This document shows positions 1 to 10,852 of a stretch of 64,000 nucleotides of DNA, piece after piece. How positions within the stretch are numbered: the stretch's first letter is position 1; each line of letters opens with the position of its first letter. The position numbers were made by a program, and so were the translations under genes. This stretch comes from Silene conica (Eukaryota > Streptophyta > Magnoliopsida > Caryophyllales > Caryophyllaceae). The notes under the pieces are model-generated. The model did no database searches. It was given only the letters and a program-made list of their open reading frames with translations, and had not been told where the DNA came from. The DNA lies in assembly GCA_029255685.2 (NCBI GenBank), contig CM055316.2:68587237-68651236 (forward strand), in the 5' to 3' direction.

Positions 1-243
1 ATCACAATATCCCGAGTGCCATAGGATCTTCCAAATGTAGCTACGAAACTTCACACCTCGACCATAATCAATAGTGTCTGGAACCCTACGAACTGCTTCC
101 TTGTAATAGAAACCAGCAACCTTAGTAGTATCTTCGGCCTTGTGGCCAGGAACAGAATGAACCATCCTAGAAAATTGATCAACCACACCCATGATTGAAT
201 CTTTATCACCTGGATCACCAGACAAACTAAAAATAGAGTCCAT
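1..243 (-). pseudogene. Ty3/gypsy integrase core fragment
   Basis: Minus-strand translation gives a run beginning DSIMGVVDQFSRMVHSVPG and ending near GVKFRSYIWKILW. This matches the part of a gypsy integrase catalytic core that spans the first and second catalytic Asp. The first Asp is present in VVDQFS. The usual SDRDxxF block reads DYGRGVKF, so the second catalytic Asp is lost. The fragment continues beyond the left window edge. It lies directly next to a gag-protease fragment, with no reverse transcriptase or RNase H between them, so it belongs to an internally deleted element. Family assignment is secure; lineage is not. Confidence 0.75.
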
Positions 244-255
244 GTTTCCAGTACT

Positions 256-1902
256 TTACCTTCGCTCTATCTCACGCACCTCCAACAGATAGGCTGGTTC
301 TTCACGCGCCACCACTCCCTCGACCTTACTAGCTTCTAGTAACAAGTTTTCCTTACCCCGTTTCTTCTTACTCCGGTTCAAAGACAATGGTTGCAGACAA
401 TACCTAGTTTTTCCCTTAGTCACCACATACACATTCTTCATACCATCATGCTCAACTTCCCTATTATATTGCCATGGTCTGCCCAATAGGTTTAGACAAG
501 CATTCATAGGGATTACATCACACAACACCTCATCCTCATACGCTCCTAGCTTAATTGCCAACAATGCATGCTTCTTCACTAGCACGCCATTATTCCCATC
601 AAGCCAATGCAATTTATAGGGTTTAGGATGATTTTTTGTAGTTAACTTAATTTCCTCAACAAATTCCTCAGCCACAATATTCGTACAAGATCCACTGTCA
701 ATAATAAGATTGCATAACTGATCTTTTACCTTGCAACGTGAGTGGAATAGTTGATCTCGTTGCTCCTCTTCTCCCTGTGTAGCCTCGGCATGAAGGCTTC
801 TTAATACCAAAACCTCCTTCTCCTCGTCACTATAACGTTCCACAACATAAACCTCATTCTCATCACTGGATCCTTCCTCGTCTTGCGTGATCTTCTCTTC
901 AGCATCAGGCACTACGAAAGTGGGTAACATGTTTACTAAGTCGTGAATGGTAAGGACCTTCTTTTGTGGACACTCATTGGCTATGTGTCCATATCCCTGA
1001 CACTTGAAGCACCTTCTCATCGAAGTATGTCTAGGTTCAAACACAGTAGCCTTCTCCTTTTCCTTTAGGTCTTCTTTCTTAATTTCCTTTGGATTAGGAT
1101 TCATAGCAATAGTAGGTTCCGTATAAGAGCAGGAATTTCTGGAATATTCTCGAGAATAGGGCTTTCTGTTCTTGTCTTGTTTCTCAAATTTGGAAGCCAA
1201 CCTGCACACATCATCAAACCCATCATAATTTTGGATCTCTACTCATTGGGATAGACTCGGATTGAGTCCATTGATAAAACGTGTTGTTCTCAACTCCTCA
1301 TTCTCTTCCAAATCACACACTATGCTTAACTTCTCGAACTCTTTGACATAATTAGCCACGCTCATATTCTCCTGCGTTAAAGATGTAAGTTTTAGATAGT
1401 TATCTTGTTCGTAATCTCTAGGAAGGAACCTCTTCATCATCTGCTTCTTAAGTTTCTCTCATGTCTCGATTTTCGCTTTTTTGTCCCTTTTTCGTTGTTT
1501 TTTCACATTTTCATACCATAAAGATGCATACTTTGTAAGTTTTAAAGTAGCTACCTTGAATTTCTTGTTTTCATTGTAATCTTTATACTCAAAAATTCTT
1601 TCTGCTTGTCTTACCCATTCTAGAAACTTCTCTGCATCAAGATCTCCATTAAACTCAGGTATGTCGAGTTTAAGACCCCTATCATCGTCGTTTCTCCTCC
1701 TGTTTGATTTCTCATGTTATTCTTCCTTCGCCCCTATTTCTAATTCCGCCTCTTTCTCCCTGTTGCTCTCCTTTCGTTCATCATTCATCATAGTAGCTAT
1801 GTTCTTGACCACGTAGCTTATCTTGTTGATTTCTTCTTTCAGATCGTTAATGTCGCCCATCCATGGTTTGTTCACGTTTGATGATGACTCTTTATCACTC
1901 AT
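256..1902 (-). pseudogene. Ty3/gypsy gag-protease remnant
   Basis: One minus-strand frame, broken by in-frame stops at 1717-1719 and 1243-1245, encodes a plant gypsy gag. It starts MSDKESSSNVNKPW at 1902, runs through a retrotransposon gag core (FLPRDYEQDNYLKL region), then a CCHC knuckle CFKCQGYGHIANEC (about 1020-960), then a retropepsin-like stretch with the active-site motif LIIDSGSCTNIV (about 710-675). Known role: Gag forms the virus-like particle and protease matures it. The frame ends at 256, just before the integrase fragment, so RT and RNase H are deleted. The element is not autonomous. Confidence 0.85.
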
Positions 1903-1952
1903 GATTCTTGTCTCCCAAGATTAATTCGTGATGGAAACAAATCACAAACCTA

Positions 1953-1965
1953 AGCTCTGATACCA
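1953..1965 (-). other. Primer binding site (tRNA-Met)
   Basis: On the minus strand this reads TGGTATCAGAGCT, the standard plant initiator-tRNA-Met primer site. It lies three bases inside the LTR end at 1969 and upstream of the gag start at 1902, which fixes the orientation of the left gypsy remnant as minus. Confidence 0.85.
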
Positions 1966-1968
1966 AAT

Positions 1969-2401
1969 TGATGTATAACCGGATAGATTAGTAACCACGA
2001 AATACTCTAGCCTTCAATCTCGCAAGAATGATCACTCGAACCTCTCAAATAACAGCCTCGCAAGGATGTTATGCACTTCGATTATGTCGCAAGACTCTCG
2101 ACAATAAGCTCACAAATATGTAAACTAAGATTTTTATTATAACTTGAATGAATAAAACTGAATACATAAATCCCTATTTATAGTAGAATAGGGGACACAA
2201 GACTCCCTAAAACCATGTGATCCTTTCCATAAGTGGATAAGGAAAACTTTCCTAAAATCAGCTATTACCTTAAAAGTACTTGCCTTATTCTTAAAACTGA
2301 AATTAGGAAATAAACAATAAGGAAATAAATAAACCTACCTTATTCTTACTAGCTAAATTATGGAAACTATTAATAAGGTAACTAGAACATCCTATACGTC
2401 A
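1969..2401 (-). repeat. 5' LTR of the left gypsy remnant
   Basis: A 433 bp segment begins TGATGTATA and ends TATACGTCA in plus orientation. These are near-perfect short inverted termini with TG...CA ends. It adjoins the primer site at 1953-1965. The matching second LTR would lie left of the window, so the target duplication cannot be checked. It abuts the copia remnant on its right, suggesting this gypsy element inserted into or next to that older copia copy. Confidence 0.75.
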
Positions 2402-2520
2402 CTTCTTAATCCACCAAAGTAATCATGGTTATATAATTTGAACCAATCTTGAACCCTTTGTTGATGTTAGTGACATTTCGTGATATTAAGACTTCATTCG
2501 TGCCATCATCTAATGCTCTT

Positions 2521-4457
2521 GCATCAGGGTGGGTAGTCAGTTTATGAAATAACAAGCAGTCGATAAGGCATAGGGCCAGAAGGTTGTCGGTAAATGAGCG
2601 TGAGTGAGTAGAGCGAGTCCAGTTTCGACTATGTGTCTATGTCGTCGTTCTGCAAACCTGTTGTGGTGATGTGGGATGGGTTATTCCGTCATTTAGAAGA
2701 TCAGAAGTTAATTTCTTGTATTCTCCACCATTATCAGAATAAAATTGTTTGATAGGTCTGTTAAAAGCCTTTTCAACAAGAGCTTTAAATTGGTGAAAGA
2801 TTATATAAGTGTCGGATTTATTTTTGATGGGGTAGATAAAAAAATAATGACTGAAGTGATCTACGAAAATTATATAGTATTTGAAATTGTCGTGAGATAA
2901 AAGTAGTGTTGTCCAAACATCAGAAAACACAATATCTAGAGGTGCAACTGATTTAATACTTGACACTAAGAACGGGAGTTTGTGACTTTTATTCATGAGA
3001 CAAGCACTACAATGAGGGAATTCGAAAATGCGGAAATCAAAACTTGAATTTAAAAGCTTGAGTGTGGTGTTGGATGGGTGCCCAAGTCGATGGTGCTAGG
3101 CAGTGGAGGTTACGGCATAGGCTTGGTGTCATGGTGGTGGTTGTCATTCGTAGGTTCCGTTATTAAACTGGCCCTGCAGTAGAATGGTTTCCGTCGCTCG
3201 TTCCTTAAAACAAAAGAAGTCAGATGAGAATATGGCAATTGCATTATTGTCTTTGCAATTGCTAGACGGATAGTAATTTTCGGGAAATAGTAGGAACAAC
3301 TAAAACGTTATTAAACAAGAGAGAGTTATAAGAGAAAGATCCGTAGTGAGTGATGGGAAGGTAGGAACCATCTCTTATGACGAGATCATCGACTCCATCG
3401 TATGGTGCGTGGAGTGATAAGTTATTGAGATCATCGACGATAGGGTGAGAGGCACCACTGTCGATGAGGTAGGAAGCATTGAAGGGTGACGGTGTGGTGG
3501 CTGTGTGGGCATGAGGACGAGTGTGTTTGGTGGAGGGAGGTGGAAATGTGATAGTAGGGTAGGCACGACGAAAGTCAGGACAGTCACTGATAACATGCCT
3601 TTTGCTTCGACAATACTGACAGCGCCCGAGGAAGGGTATGGTTTCCTGAGATGATATCTGGTTTTGGTAGTGAGGAGTGTAGCCTGGTTGCATTGGTGAG
3701 TGTTGTTGGGCCTGGTTAGGACGTGATTGGTGATATTAGGGTCGAGATGTAGCAGCATGAGCAGTGGGGGTGAAAGGTGTGTTAGTTATTTGATTTTTCA
3801 CAAGAAGTTCATGTTGAATTAACTTCTCGTGTAGGGCTTCAAAAGTTATCGGAGTGTCACGGCCCACGGGCTCGGACAGAGTCCATGACGGATTTGTAAA
3901 GTTTATTGGCTCGGACAATAGGTAGTCGGAAACAGAGTTGTTACCGTAGGTAATATTGCGAAATCGATCCTTCAATTGAAGGATGTGACCTCTAGACAGG
4001 TTTGCATATGTGGTTTCAAGGAGGTTCCATGCTTCTCAAGACGTGTTGGCATCGAGAATGATGGGAGCGATGTCGTCATGAAGAGTGCCTGCAATTGCCC
4101 CGAGGATGAGATTATCCTGGCGGAACCAGTTGGTGTAGGCAGGGTTAGGAATTGGTTATGGATTGGGTTCGGTGGTGGTAGAAGTGGGTGTGATGTTTTG
4201 TGGTGGTGTTGGTTTGGATCCATCAAGGAAGGCAAATAAGCCAAGACCTTGAAGGAATCAAATGATTTGGAAACGCCATGAGCGATAATTGTTCTTGGTT
4301 AGACGAGTACAGTTGGGAAACACAACAGGGAGAAAAGGTTTGGTGGGTTCGTCGACATTGGGTATGAGGGTGTTGGAATGGTTGGCCATGAGTAGGGTAG
4401 GTGTGTCGAGTACAACCAGGAAGAAGAGGGTTAGGATCGTTTTTGGAGTTGATACCA
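2521..4457 (-). pseudogene. Decayed Ty1/copia gag-protease-integrase
   Basis: Minus-strand fragments in order resemble a copia polyprotein. A gag start near 4390 has MANHSNTLIPNVDEPT. A gag body covers 3736-4240 with several stops. A CCHC knuckle CQYCRSKRHVISDC lies near 3630, and a protease with LIDSGASHPIVDDL near 3460. The integrase core at 2637-2996 retains the first Asp (VFSDVW) and second Asp (YSDNGGEY). A downstream piece ending FWPYALSTACYFIN meets a TGA near 2538. No RT or RNase H is seen. A TGGTATCAACTCC stretch at 4444-4456 may be a worn primer site. The 2402-2520 stretch has nothing I can assign. Confidence 0.75.
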
Positions 4458-4458
4458 T

Positions 4459-5631
4459 CTATTTATATAATAACATAAAAAGCCTAAACTGAGTAGTATT
4501 AGAATGACACGTGGCGCACTATATTATTGACATGTTGGACCAATTTTATTATTATTTAAAAAATATAGTAAACGAAAAGGCAAAGTAGTAATCAATATTC
4601 AATAGACTAATTATTCATGTTATTTAAACTTTCATTTATATTTTACTTAATAACCATAATTTAGTGCTAAACTTTTTATATTCTACGGTTATAAAAAAAT
4701 TTCATCTATAAAATAAAATGAATTGATAAAAATTCTACCACCCTAGCAAAAACAAATTAATGAAATTTTTTGTCTATTTTCACCAAATTATTTCATTTGA
4801 TTTATTTTCAAACACCTTTTATATCATTACTTTGTGGTGAACATGAAACAAGTAGAGAAGAAATGAGAAAATAAGAGAGAAATAGAAGAGAAGTGTCCAA
4901 TTTGACAAACCTTTGTCTTATATAGTTCGTTTAGGCATTGTGAAATGCTTATGAAGACGTACACTTGAGATCCTCGATGATTCAATATAATTATGGTGAA
5001 TTGTTGTCAAATTTTTGTGAAATAAATCCTAGCTTAACTAAATTGTAACTTTAACTTTTAATTTCACATTTTTAATTGTGATAGTTTAATTTGTTTTTGC
5101 AGATATTTTTAATATATTTTTCATTGTTAATGTGTAGTGAATTTATTAATATTGATATTAACAAATTACAAATATGACTAATGCAAGTTTAGCATAAATA
5201 TAGTATTATCTATATATTTAATTATGTTGGTTAAAATGGTAAATTTATATTTTCTTTGTGATTTGAGTACTAATGAAATATGATGTATTTGATTTTGTTG
5301 ACTTATTGATGTTTTGATGATAACATGACAAAAATACATTTTATATACTCATTGATTTTTGATAATTTATTTATATTAAATATTTACTTACATTTAATCC
5401 CCAAAAAAAACAGATAATAATGAGTAACATATCTTTTTTATTTTGAATTTTCAATGTGAGAATCTATGTTGTTTTATCTATTTACTTACCACATTTGTTT
5501 TATTTTTATATGATTAAACGTTACAATAATTTAGACAAAATAAGTAAAAAATATTTTAAGTCTTAAATATCATCATTATTTTGGAACTAGAAAAAATATA
5601 GAGGTATCCAAACTATCATTAATATTACATA
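4459..5631. other. AT-rich spacer, no gene seen
   Basis: Very AT-rich sequence with no supportable reading frame. The first 60 or so bases, with a TATATAAATAG stretch, may be the worn LTR end or leader of the copia remnant. Confidence 0.5.
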
Positions 5632-5831
5632 CTCCCTCTTATATATTCATCCTATTCTTCCCTCTTTCTTTATTGACGATAATCACGTTTTCTTCCCTCT
5701 TACTTTATTTGGTAAGCTTTTTGTGGTCTAAATTCAATTTCATGTGGGGTAGGGTGATTTGTGTAGTCCAAATTCATTTTCTTAATTTTGAGGTAAAAAG
5801 AAAGGGGAAGAATAGGCTGAATAGGAGGGAG
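5632..5831. mobile_element. Stowaway-like MITE
   Basis: A 200 bp non-coding element. It begins CTCCCTCTTATATATTCATC and ends with the imperfect inverse (GAATAGGAGGGAG), flanked by TA on both sides. CTCCCTC termini with a TA target are typical of Tc1/mariner-derived Stowaway MITEs. There is no transposase frame. Confidence 0.75.
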
Positions 5832-6366
5832 TATTATTTTTGTTACTAATACAAAGTATCATCGTTTTAATAAAGTTCGATTAACAAAAATATCATTTTA
5901 ACGTTGAGAAAAAATGATATTATTTGGTTAAAAAGTAATGAGAATGAGAATAGCAAAATAATATGTTTTAATAAAAAAAAACACTACTTAAAATTATGTG
6001 AATATCAAACTACAACAAAACGCAGTAAAAAACATTTACGCTAGCAAATATTTGTTAATGAAGAGTTTGAAAAATCCCGTGATTTCACGGGAAACTAAAC
6101 TAGTGTAATATAAGAAGGTAAGTTTTATTGGTAATGATATGTCTAATATACAGTCCTATTTATACTAATATTACAGTGTGAACATAGAAAGGAATCCCAC
6201 TGATTGTGCAGCTAATATAATTACAGTAACTAATCATGTACATTGATAATATGGTAAATGAAGAATATAATATATCAATCATGTGCTTAACATTAGAGAT
6301 ATGCTACTCCTTTGATTCTGCCGTAATCATATCTTCAACACTTTCAACCACAGTGCGACATCTAAG
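5832..6366. other. Spacer with small palindrome
   Basis: No supportable gene. A CACAGTG...CACTGTG inverted pair at about 6350-6373 lies at the left edge of the 1.7 kb duplicated block. Confidence 0.45.
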
Positions 6367-6433
6367 CACTGTGATTGTTGCTTTTATATATGGGATTAAA
6401 AAAACAATCAACTATAAATTGGCACATTAGCTT

Positions 6434-6439
6434 TTTATT
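6434..6439 (-). promoter_or_regulatory. Poly(A) signal of peptide gene A
   Basis: AATAAA on the minus strand, about 75 bases past the stop codon and conserved at the same place in copy B. Confidence 0.5.
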
Positions 6440-6513
6440 CATTGCTTTTAAAAAGAGAGAATAATGTAAAAAAGGAATACATGTGATATAAATGGATAAT
6501 GAAGAAATTGAAT

Positions 6514-7999
6514 CTATGTGTTTAGTCTACAACAACACATACTTCTACTAGTTTCGTAGGTATAACAAAAAGGAGCATCACATGGATTTTTAGTTGAATT
6601 GACGCAGTATGAACAGTCATGCACCGGATGACATGATACTTGAGGAGGTAATGGTGGATCAATCTCCTGTGATACTTCAACTACATTTCCAAATCAAAAT
6701 ATATATTATGAGTATTTGAGTATGCACTAAGTATGAATAAATATCATATATGGACATATTGTCTTATAGTAATGTATACAAAAATGTGAGTAACAAATGC
6801 TAAATTCTTTATTAATTAAACATCAATTTGTGATTGAAAATACGCGTAATGAGGTGTCTCTTAAGTTTGTGTAATTACAAAACTTAAAATCGTTAAATTT
6901 TAAACACCATTAACTTTATTCAAAATTAAAATTAAACTTAATATTTATTTCTTTTTTTTCAAGTGAAATATTACAAACGCACAAAAAACGGTATTGTAAT
7001 CCTTATAAAATATATTAAATAATTTTTGTTCCACAAACTAATCTATTGATGCATAAATTATTATACATGTTTAGTAATTTATTTTGGAGGACAAAACTTT
7101 GAAAGTTGTATTAAATAAACACGATAAATTTAATAAATATATATCATCAATCTATTATATAAACGTTTATATATACGATATATTTTATTTCAAAAAGGTT
7201 TATTTAAGATTTGGGTTAGACTACAAAATTTAAATTTAATTATTTCAATTTTTCGTTGTCAAAGTTAAATGGAATCACATCAAACGAAAATTATATGTAT
7301 TTTACAATTGAACAAGTTTAAAAAGCCAAAAGTACCACTTTGATTACAACCATAAGAAACTTGAAAAAGAAAAAAAATTACTAGGCTCATAAATTATTCC
7401 AATAAAACTAGTACAAAAATCAATCATTTGTAAAAACAAGTTAAAACATAAAAATTAGGTAAATGGATAATTCTTATGAATAAACTCTAATATTATAGAG
7501 CTTTTGTCTTATAATTTATCAATGAACCTTATAATCTTAAATCGTTCATTGTACATCCATCGTCACCAACAAGTGCTAAATAAATTTTAATATTACAAAT
7601 TGTCCGTGTTTAACTAGGACTGCAACGATATTTAAAATACAATAAACATGGTGATTAATCAAATTAATTAAGACTTATCATTCTCTTATTTAATCCCATG
7701 TCTCATGATCATTTGTATTCCTTGGCAAATCATTAATTAAATGTTATTTATACAATATTACATATAAATTATAATAATAATAATAATAAGTAATGGTGTA
7801 CAAAATGACACGCAAACTAAAAAGAGCATTTTACCAGTCATTACATAACATCAACTTAATTATTATCAGTAGTACTTACAATAACTCCGTTCTAGACATC
7901 GAATTAATTAGATTAATAAAATGAAAATTTAACATTACATTTACCTTTGGATGCGATGAGGATAATGGCTATGATTATGAAGTAATGAAGATTTTTCAT
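6514..7999 (-). CDS. Secreted 8-cysteine peptide gene, copy A (two exons)
   Basis: Exon 1 is 7945-7999 and exon 2 is 6514-6680. They are joined by a phase-1 intron of about 1.26 kb with a GT donor at 7944-7943 and an AG acceptor at 6682-6681. The predicted product is 73 residues. An N-terminal signal peptide (MKNLHYFIIIAIILIASK) is followed by a short acidic/proline segment, then a cysteine core with spacing C-x5-C-x2-C-x7-C-x4-C-x9-CCC. The acceptor used in copy B is mutated here (AG to AT), so this model uses an in-frame AG 12 bases further in, which drops four residues. It differs from copy B by Ala for Val and Ser for Arg in the core. The spacing does not fit the CS-alpha-beta defensin signature and I do not recognise the family. 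The core promoter is displaced by an LTR at 8071, so expression is doubtful. Confidence 0.75.
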
Positions 8000-8070
8000 G
8001 TTGGTAAAATTAATTAAAAGTCTATTTGTATAAAGAATGAATAATCAACCTATATGGTGAGGATGATGAT

Positions 8071-8549
8071 TGTAAAACCCCTCGCGGCGGCGGAAAAGTA
8101 AACATACCAAACATGCCAAAAATACGTGGAATTTAAAACTTTTGACATGATAAGAAAACATGCGAGGTGTCTTAACAATACTAAACATGCGAAAGAAAAT
8201 AAAACATAAATAAGTATATAAGTGCAATACAAAACAGCCCGGGATAGCATATCCCTACAGGCACAAAATACTGAAACGTAAGTCTAAGGTCTAGCTAACG
8301 AAAGGTAAAAGTCAACGATGAAGGATCATTGCTCGCTAGCCTCAACGTAACCCCCGCAGAACAGCCTCATGTACCTACACACATACAACATGTGCGCCAC
8401 AGTCAGTGGGGAGTGACTAGAGTGCTCCTAGCCACCTATTGTCAATAACATGTAACACGTAAAACATCCAACATACTCCGACATTTATAACATGTGAAGC
8501 ATATATAACAATATCTCATCTTTCATAACATCATGCATTACTATGCAAA
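8071..8549 (-). repeat. Truncated gypsy LTR (family D)
   Basis: It begins TGTAAAACCCCTCGCG, the shared plus-strand end of the gypsy LTRs here, but differs internally (CGGCGGCGGAAAAG) from families A and B. Only about 479 bp remain before the next LTR starts. On the minus strand this is the U5 end of an LTR reading towards peptide gene A, 71 bp from its ATG. Its partner LTR and target duplication were not found. Confidence 0.8.
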
Positions 8550-8894
8550 TGTAAAACCCCTCGCGAAGCGGAAATAAATAAACATACAAAGTACTAAAAA
8601 TGCAGCGGAATTAAAACTTTTTAAACATAAACAACATGCGAGGTGAATCTAAACTGAAACTGAAACTGATATAAACAAAATAGATAAGTATAACAGTTCT
8701 AAGTACGGAAACCAAATATGTACAAAGCCTGGGATGGAACATCCCTACAGGCACCAAAAGATAAAAGTATCAAACTAAAGTCTAGCTAATCGAAAGAGTA
8801 AGTCATATGATGACAAGTGGATCATCACTCGCTAGCTCTCAATGAACCCTGTCCAACCTGCATGTACCTACATACATGAAAACATGTACGCCAC
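8550..8894 (-). repeat. Family B LTR, left piece
   Basis: 345 bp matching the first 345 bp of the complete family B LTR at 50136-53024, with a few differences. It is cut by the family A LTR starting at 8895. The rest of this LTR resumes at 32294-32296, with about 142 bp missing. Confidence 0.88.
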
Positions 8895-9609
8895 TGTAAA
8901 ACCCCTCGCGAAAGCGGAAATATAAACACATAAAAGTACCAAAAATGCAGCGGAATTAAAACTTTTTAGCAAACTAAACTAACATGCGAGAAGCTTTAAA
9001 CTGAAACAGGAAACAGAACTGATATAGATAACAATAGATAAGTAGCAGTTCTAAGTATCAAAACAAACGTAAATACAAAGCCTGTGATGGTACATCCCTA
9101 CAGGCACCAAAACAAAGTATCAAAACTACGAGTCCAGCTAAACGATATAAGGGTAAGTCAAGATGATAGGATCATCGCTCGCTAGCTCTCGTGAACCCCT
9201 GCTCCAACCAGCATGTACCTACATACATGAAAACATGTACGCCACAATCAGTGGGGAGTGACTAGAGTTCTCCTAGCCACCTTTTGTGACAACACGAAAC
9301 AGGTAAAACAATACAAAATACTCCAACATATATAAACATGTGAAGCATAAGCATCTCATCAACTGATATCATACTATCATGCGATTACATGCACGGCTCT
9401 CAACCAACTTCATAAACCGTAGGAAGGAGAGTCGGTTTCCCTACTGGTTGCCCAGTCGGGGGGTCTTTCAATCCAACTATTTATGAAACCGAACAAGAGT
9501 CACCCTATGCCTTGGATGATCAAACCACAACTCAAATGAACAATCACTAAGTCATCATTATCAAAACCATCTCTGATACAAACCAACTCAAGGTAAGAAG
9601 ACAACATCA

Positions 9610-10180
9610 GCAAGTAAAGGTTCAGCGGTCAACTTAAGACATAACCTATACCAAAATCATTCAGCAAGTGTAAAGGTTCAGCGGTCAACTTAAGACATAA
9701 CCTAAACACCAAAGCAATCAGCAAGCAAGGACTCAGAGGCCAACTTAAGGCATAGACCCGCCAATCAGCAAGATACTAGACTCAGCGGCCAACTTAAGGC
9801 ATAGACTAGCATCCAAAAGCAAAGGACTCAGAGGCCAACTTAAGGCATGTCCCTTCACCACATCACAAGGTACTAAACTCAGAGGCCAACTTAAGGCATG
9901 TCCTAGCACCAAACAACCGCACTCCGGGCAACGTGCCAATACCTTAGCTACCCCGTTGTGCAGCTGCTCTACTCGTCAGACTCAGAGGCCAACTTAAGGC
10001 ATGTTCCAACGCGATCACAATCAAACATGTCTGGGCTCAGAGGCCAACTTAAGGCATATCCCAGACACGACAAACATACACATATAGGGCTCAGAGGCCA
10101 ACTTAAGGCATATCCCCATATATGGTCAAACAACTCACGTATTAAGTTCAGAGGCCAACTTAAGGCATAACTTAATACGC
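9610..10180 (-). repeat. LTR hairpin array, constant core with unit-specific stems
   Basis: About ten units share a core CAGAGGCCAACTTAAGGCAT, in which GCC and GGC can pair around AACTTAA. In the first two units the core reads GTC...GAC, a paired change that preserves the stem. Flanks differ between units but pair within a unit: CGTATTAAGTT/AACTTAATACG (10138-10148 with 10169-10179), TGTCTGGG/CCCAGACA (10028-10035 with 10060-10067), AGGTT/AACCT (9618-9622 with 9643-9647). Some units pair poorly (near 9985). The array recurs in every full family A, B and C LTR. Function unknown. Confidence 0.8.
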
Positions 10181-10468
10181 ATCAATACAATATCAATCAA
10201 AGTCTAAGAACTCATCTAGTTCTACTTCTTAATCCTCTAATCAACACTTAATTGATCCCGGGAACTAAGACGAGGGAGAGCCGGTCTCCCTTCCGGTTGC
10301 CCGGCCGGGGGGTCTCTATCCTCACTCCATTCCCGAACCCAATATAGTGTCGCCCGACCTCCGGGGTCCTCAAACATATATCACGGGTATACAAAACGAG
10401 TTTCAATCAAAACCGATCAACCGTTTAAAAGTTACGATCGAAAAACAATAAAAAGCCTTCAGGGGTCC

Positions 10469-10852
10469 CCAGCCGGTCGGCAGGCAGCCGGTCGGCCGGC
10501 TGGTGACCTCTCAGCCTCCTTCTTTCTTTAAAACCGGGAACACAAAAGGGGGTTCCCAGCCGGTCGGCAGGCAGCCGGTCGGCCGGCTGGGAAGACCTTC
10601 CCTATGCCTTAACAAAATACGCAAACCAACCCACAAACACTCCCAGCCGGCTGGCAGGCGGCCGGTCTACCGGCTGGGCTCCCCTTCTACTTAGGTTCTT
10701 CGCAAAGTAACAACATATGAAGAGACCACCAGCCGGTCGGCAGGCAGCCGGTCGGCCGGCTGGCAATCCTAAGGCCAAAACTTCGACAAAATACGAAAAC
10801 ACTCAAGATGCGCTCACAGCCGGTCGACCGGCGGCCGGTCGGTCGACCGGCT
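10469..10852 (-). repeat. Five GC-rich palindromes spaced about 87 bp apart
   Basis: Each has outer arms CCAGCCGG...CCGGCTGG around a GC-rich middle. Arm starts are at 10469, 10553, 10642, 10729 and 10818. The second has 11 paired bases (TTCCCAGCCGG). The fifth has 12 (AGCCGGTCGACC with GGTCGACCGGCT). They recur at +7581 and +15162, and in diverged form in family B LTRs (33370-33760, 51690-52080). The solo LTR at 34870 lacks them. Confidence 0.8.

Larger units (their letters stand above)
6367..8070 (-). repeat. Inverted duplication, copy A
   Basis: This block is the reverse complement, with scattered differences, of 57046-58786. It contains a 25 nt or longer 5' leader, exon 1, intron, exon 2 and 3' flank of the cysteine-rich peptide gene. 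Homology stops at 6367 on one side and exactly at the LTR start at 8071 on the other. Confidence 0.92.

Noticed and set aside
3976..4239. Plus-strand 87-residue frame
   Set aside because: Antisense to the decayed copia gag; Gly/Trp-rich with no motif.
9958..10170. Repetitive protein with LRGQLKAYP units
   Set aside because: Produced by reading through the hairpin-array repeats; no independent coding evidence, and it lies within an LTR.
9610..10180. CRISPR-like repeat-spacer array
   Set aside because: Repeats of about 20 bp with variable intervals look similar at first sight. However, spacing varies, the intervals are self-complementary across each repeat, and the array is inside plant LTRs.
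10503..10802. Short frames rich in QPVGRLG or PAGRPAACRPA
   Set aside because: Translations of the GC-rich palindromes in the LTR, present on both strands, as expected for palindromes.
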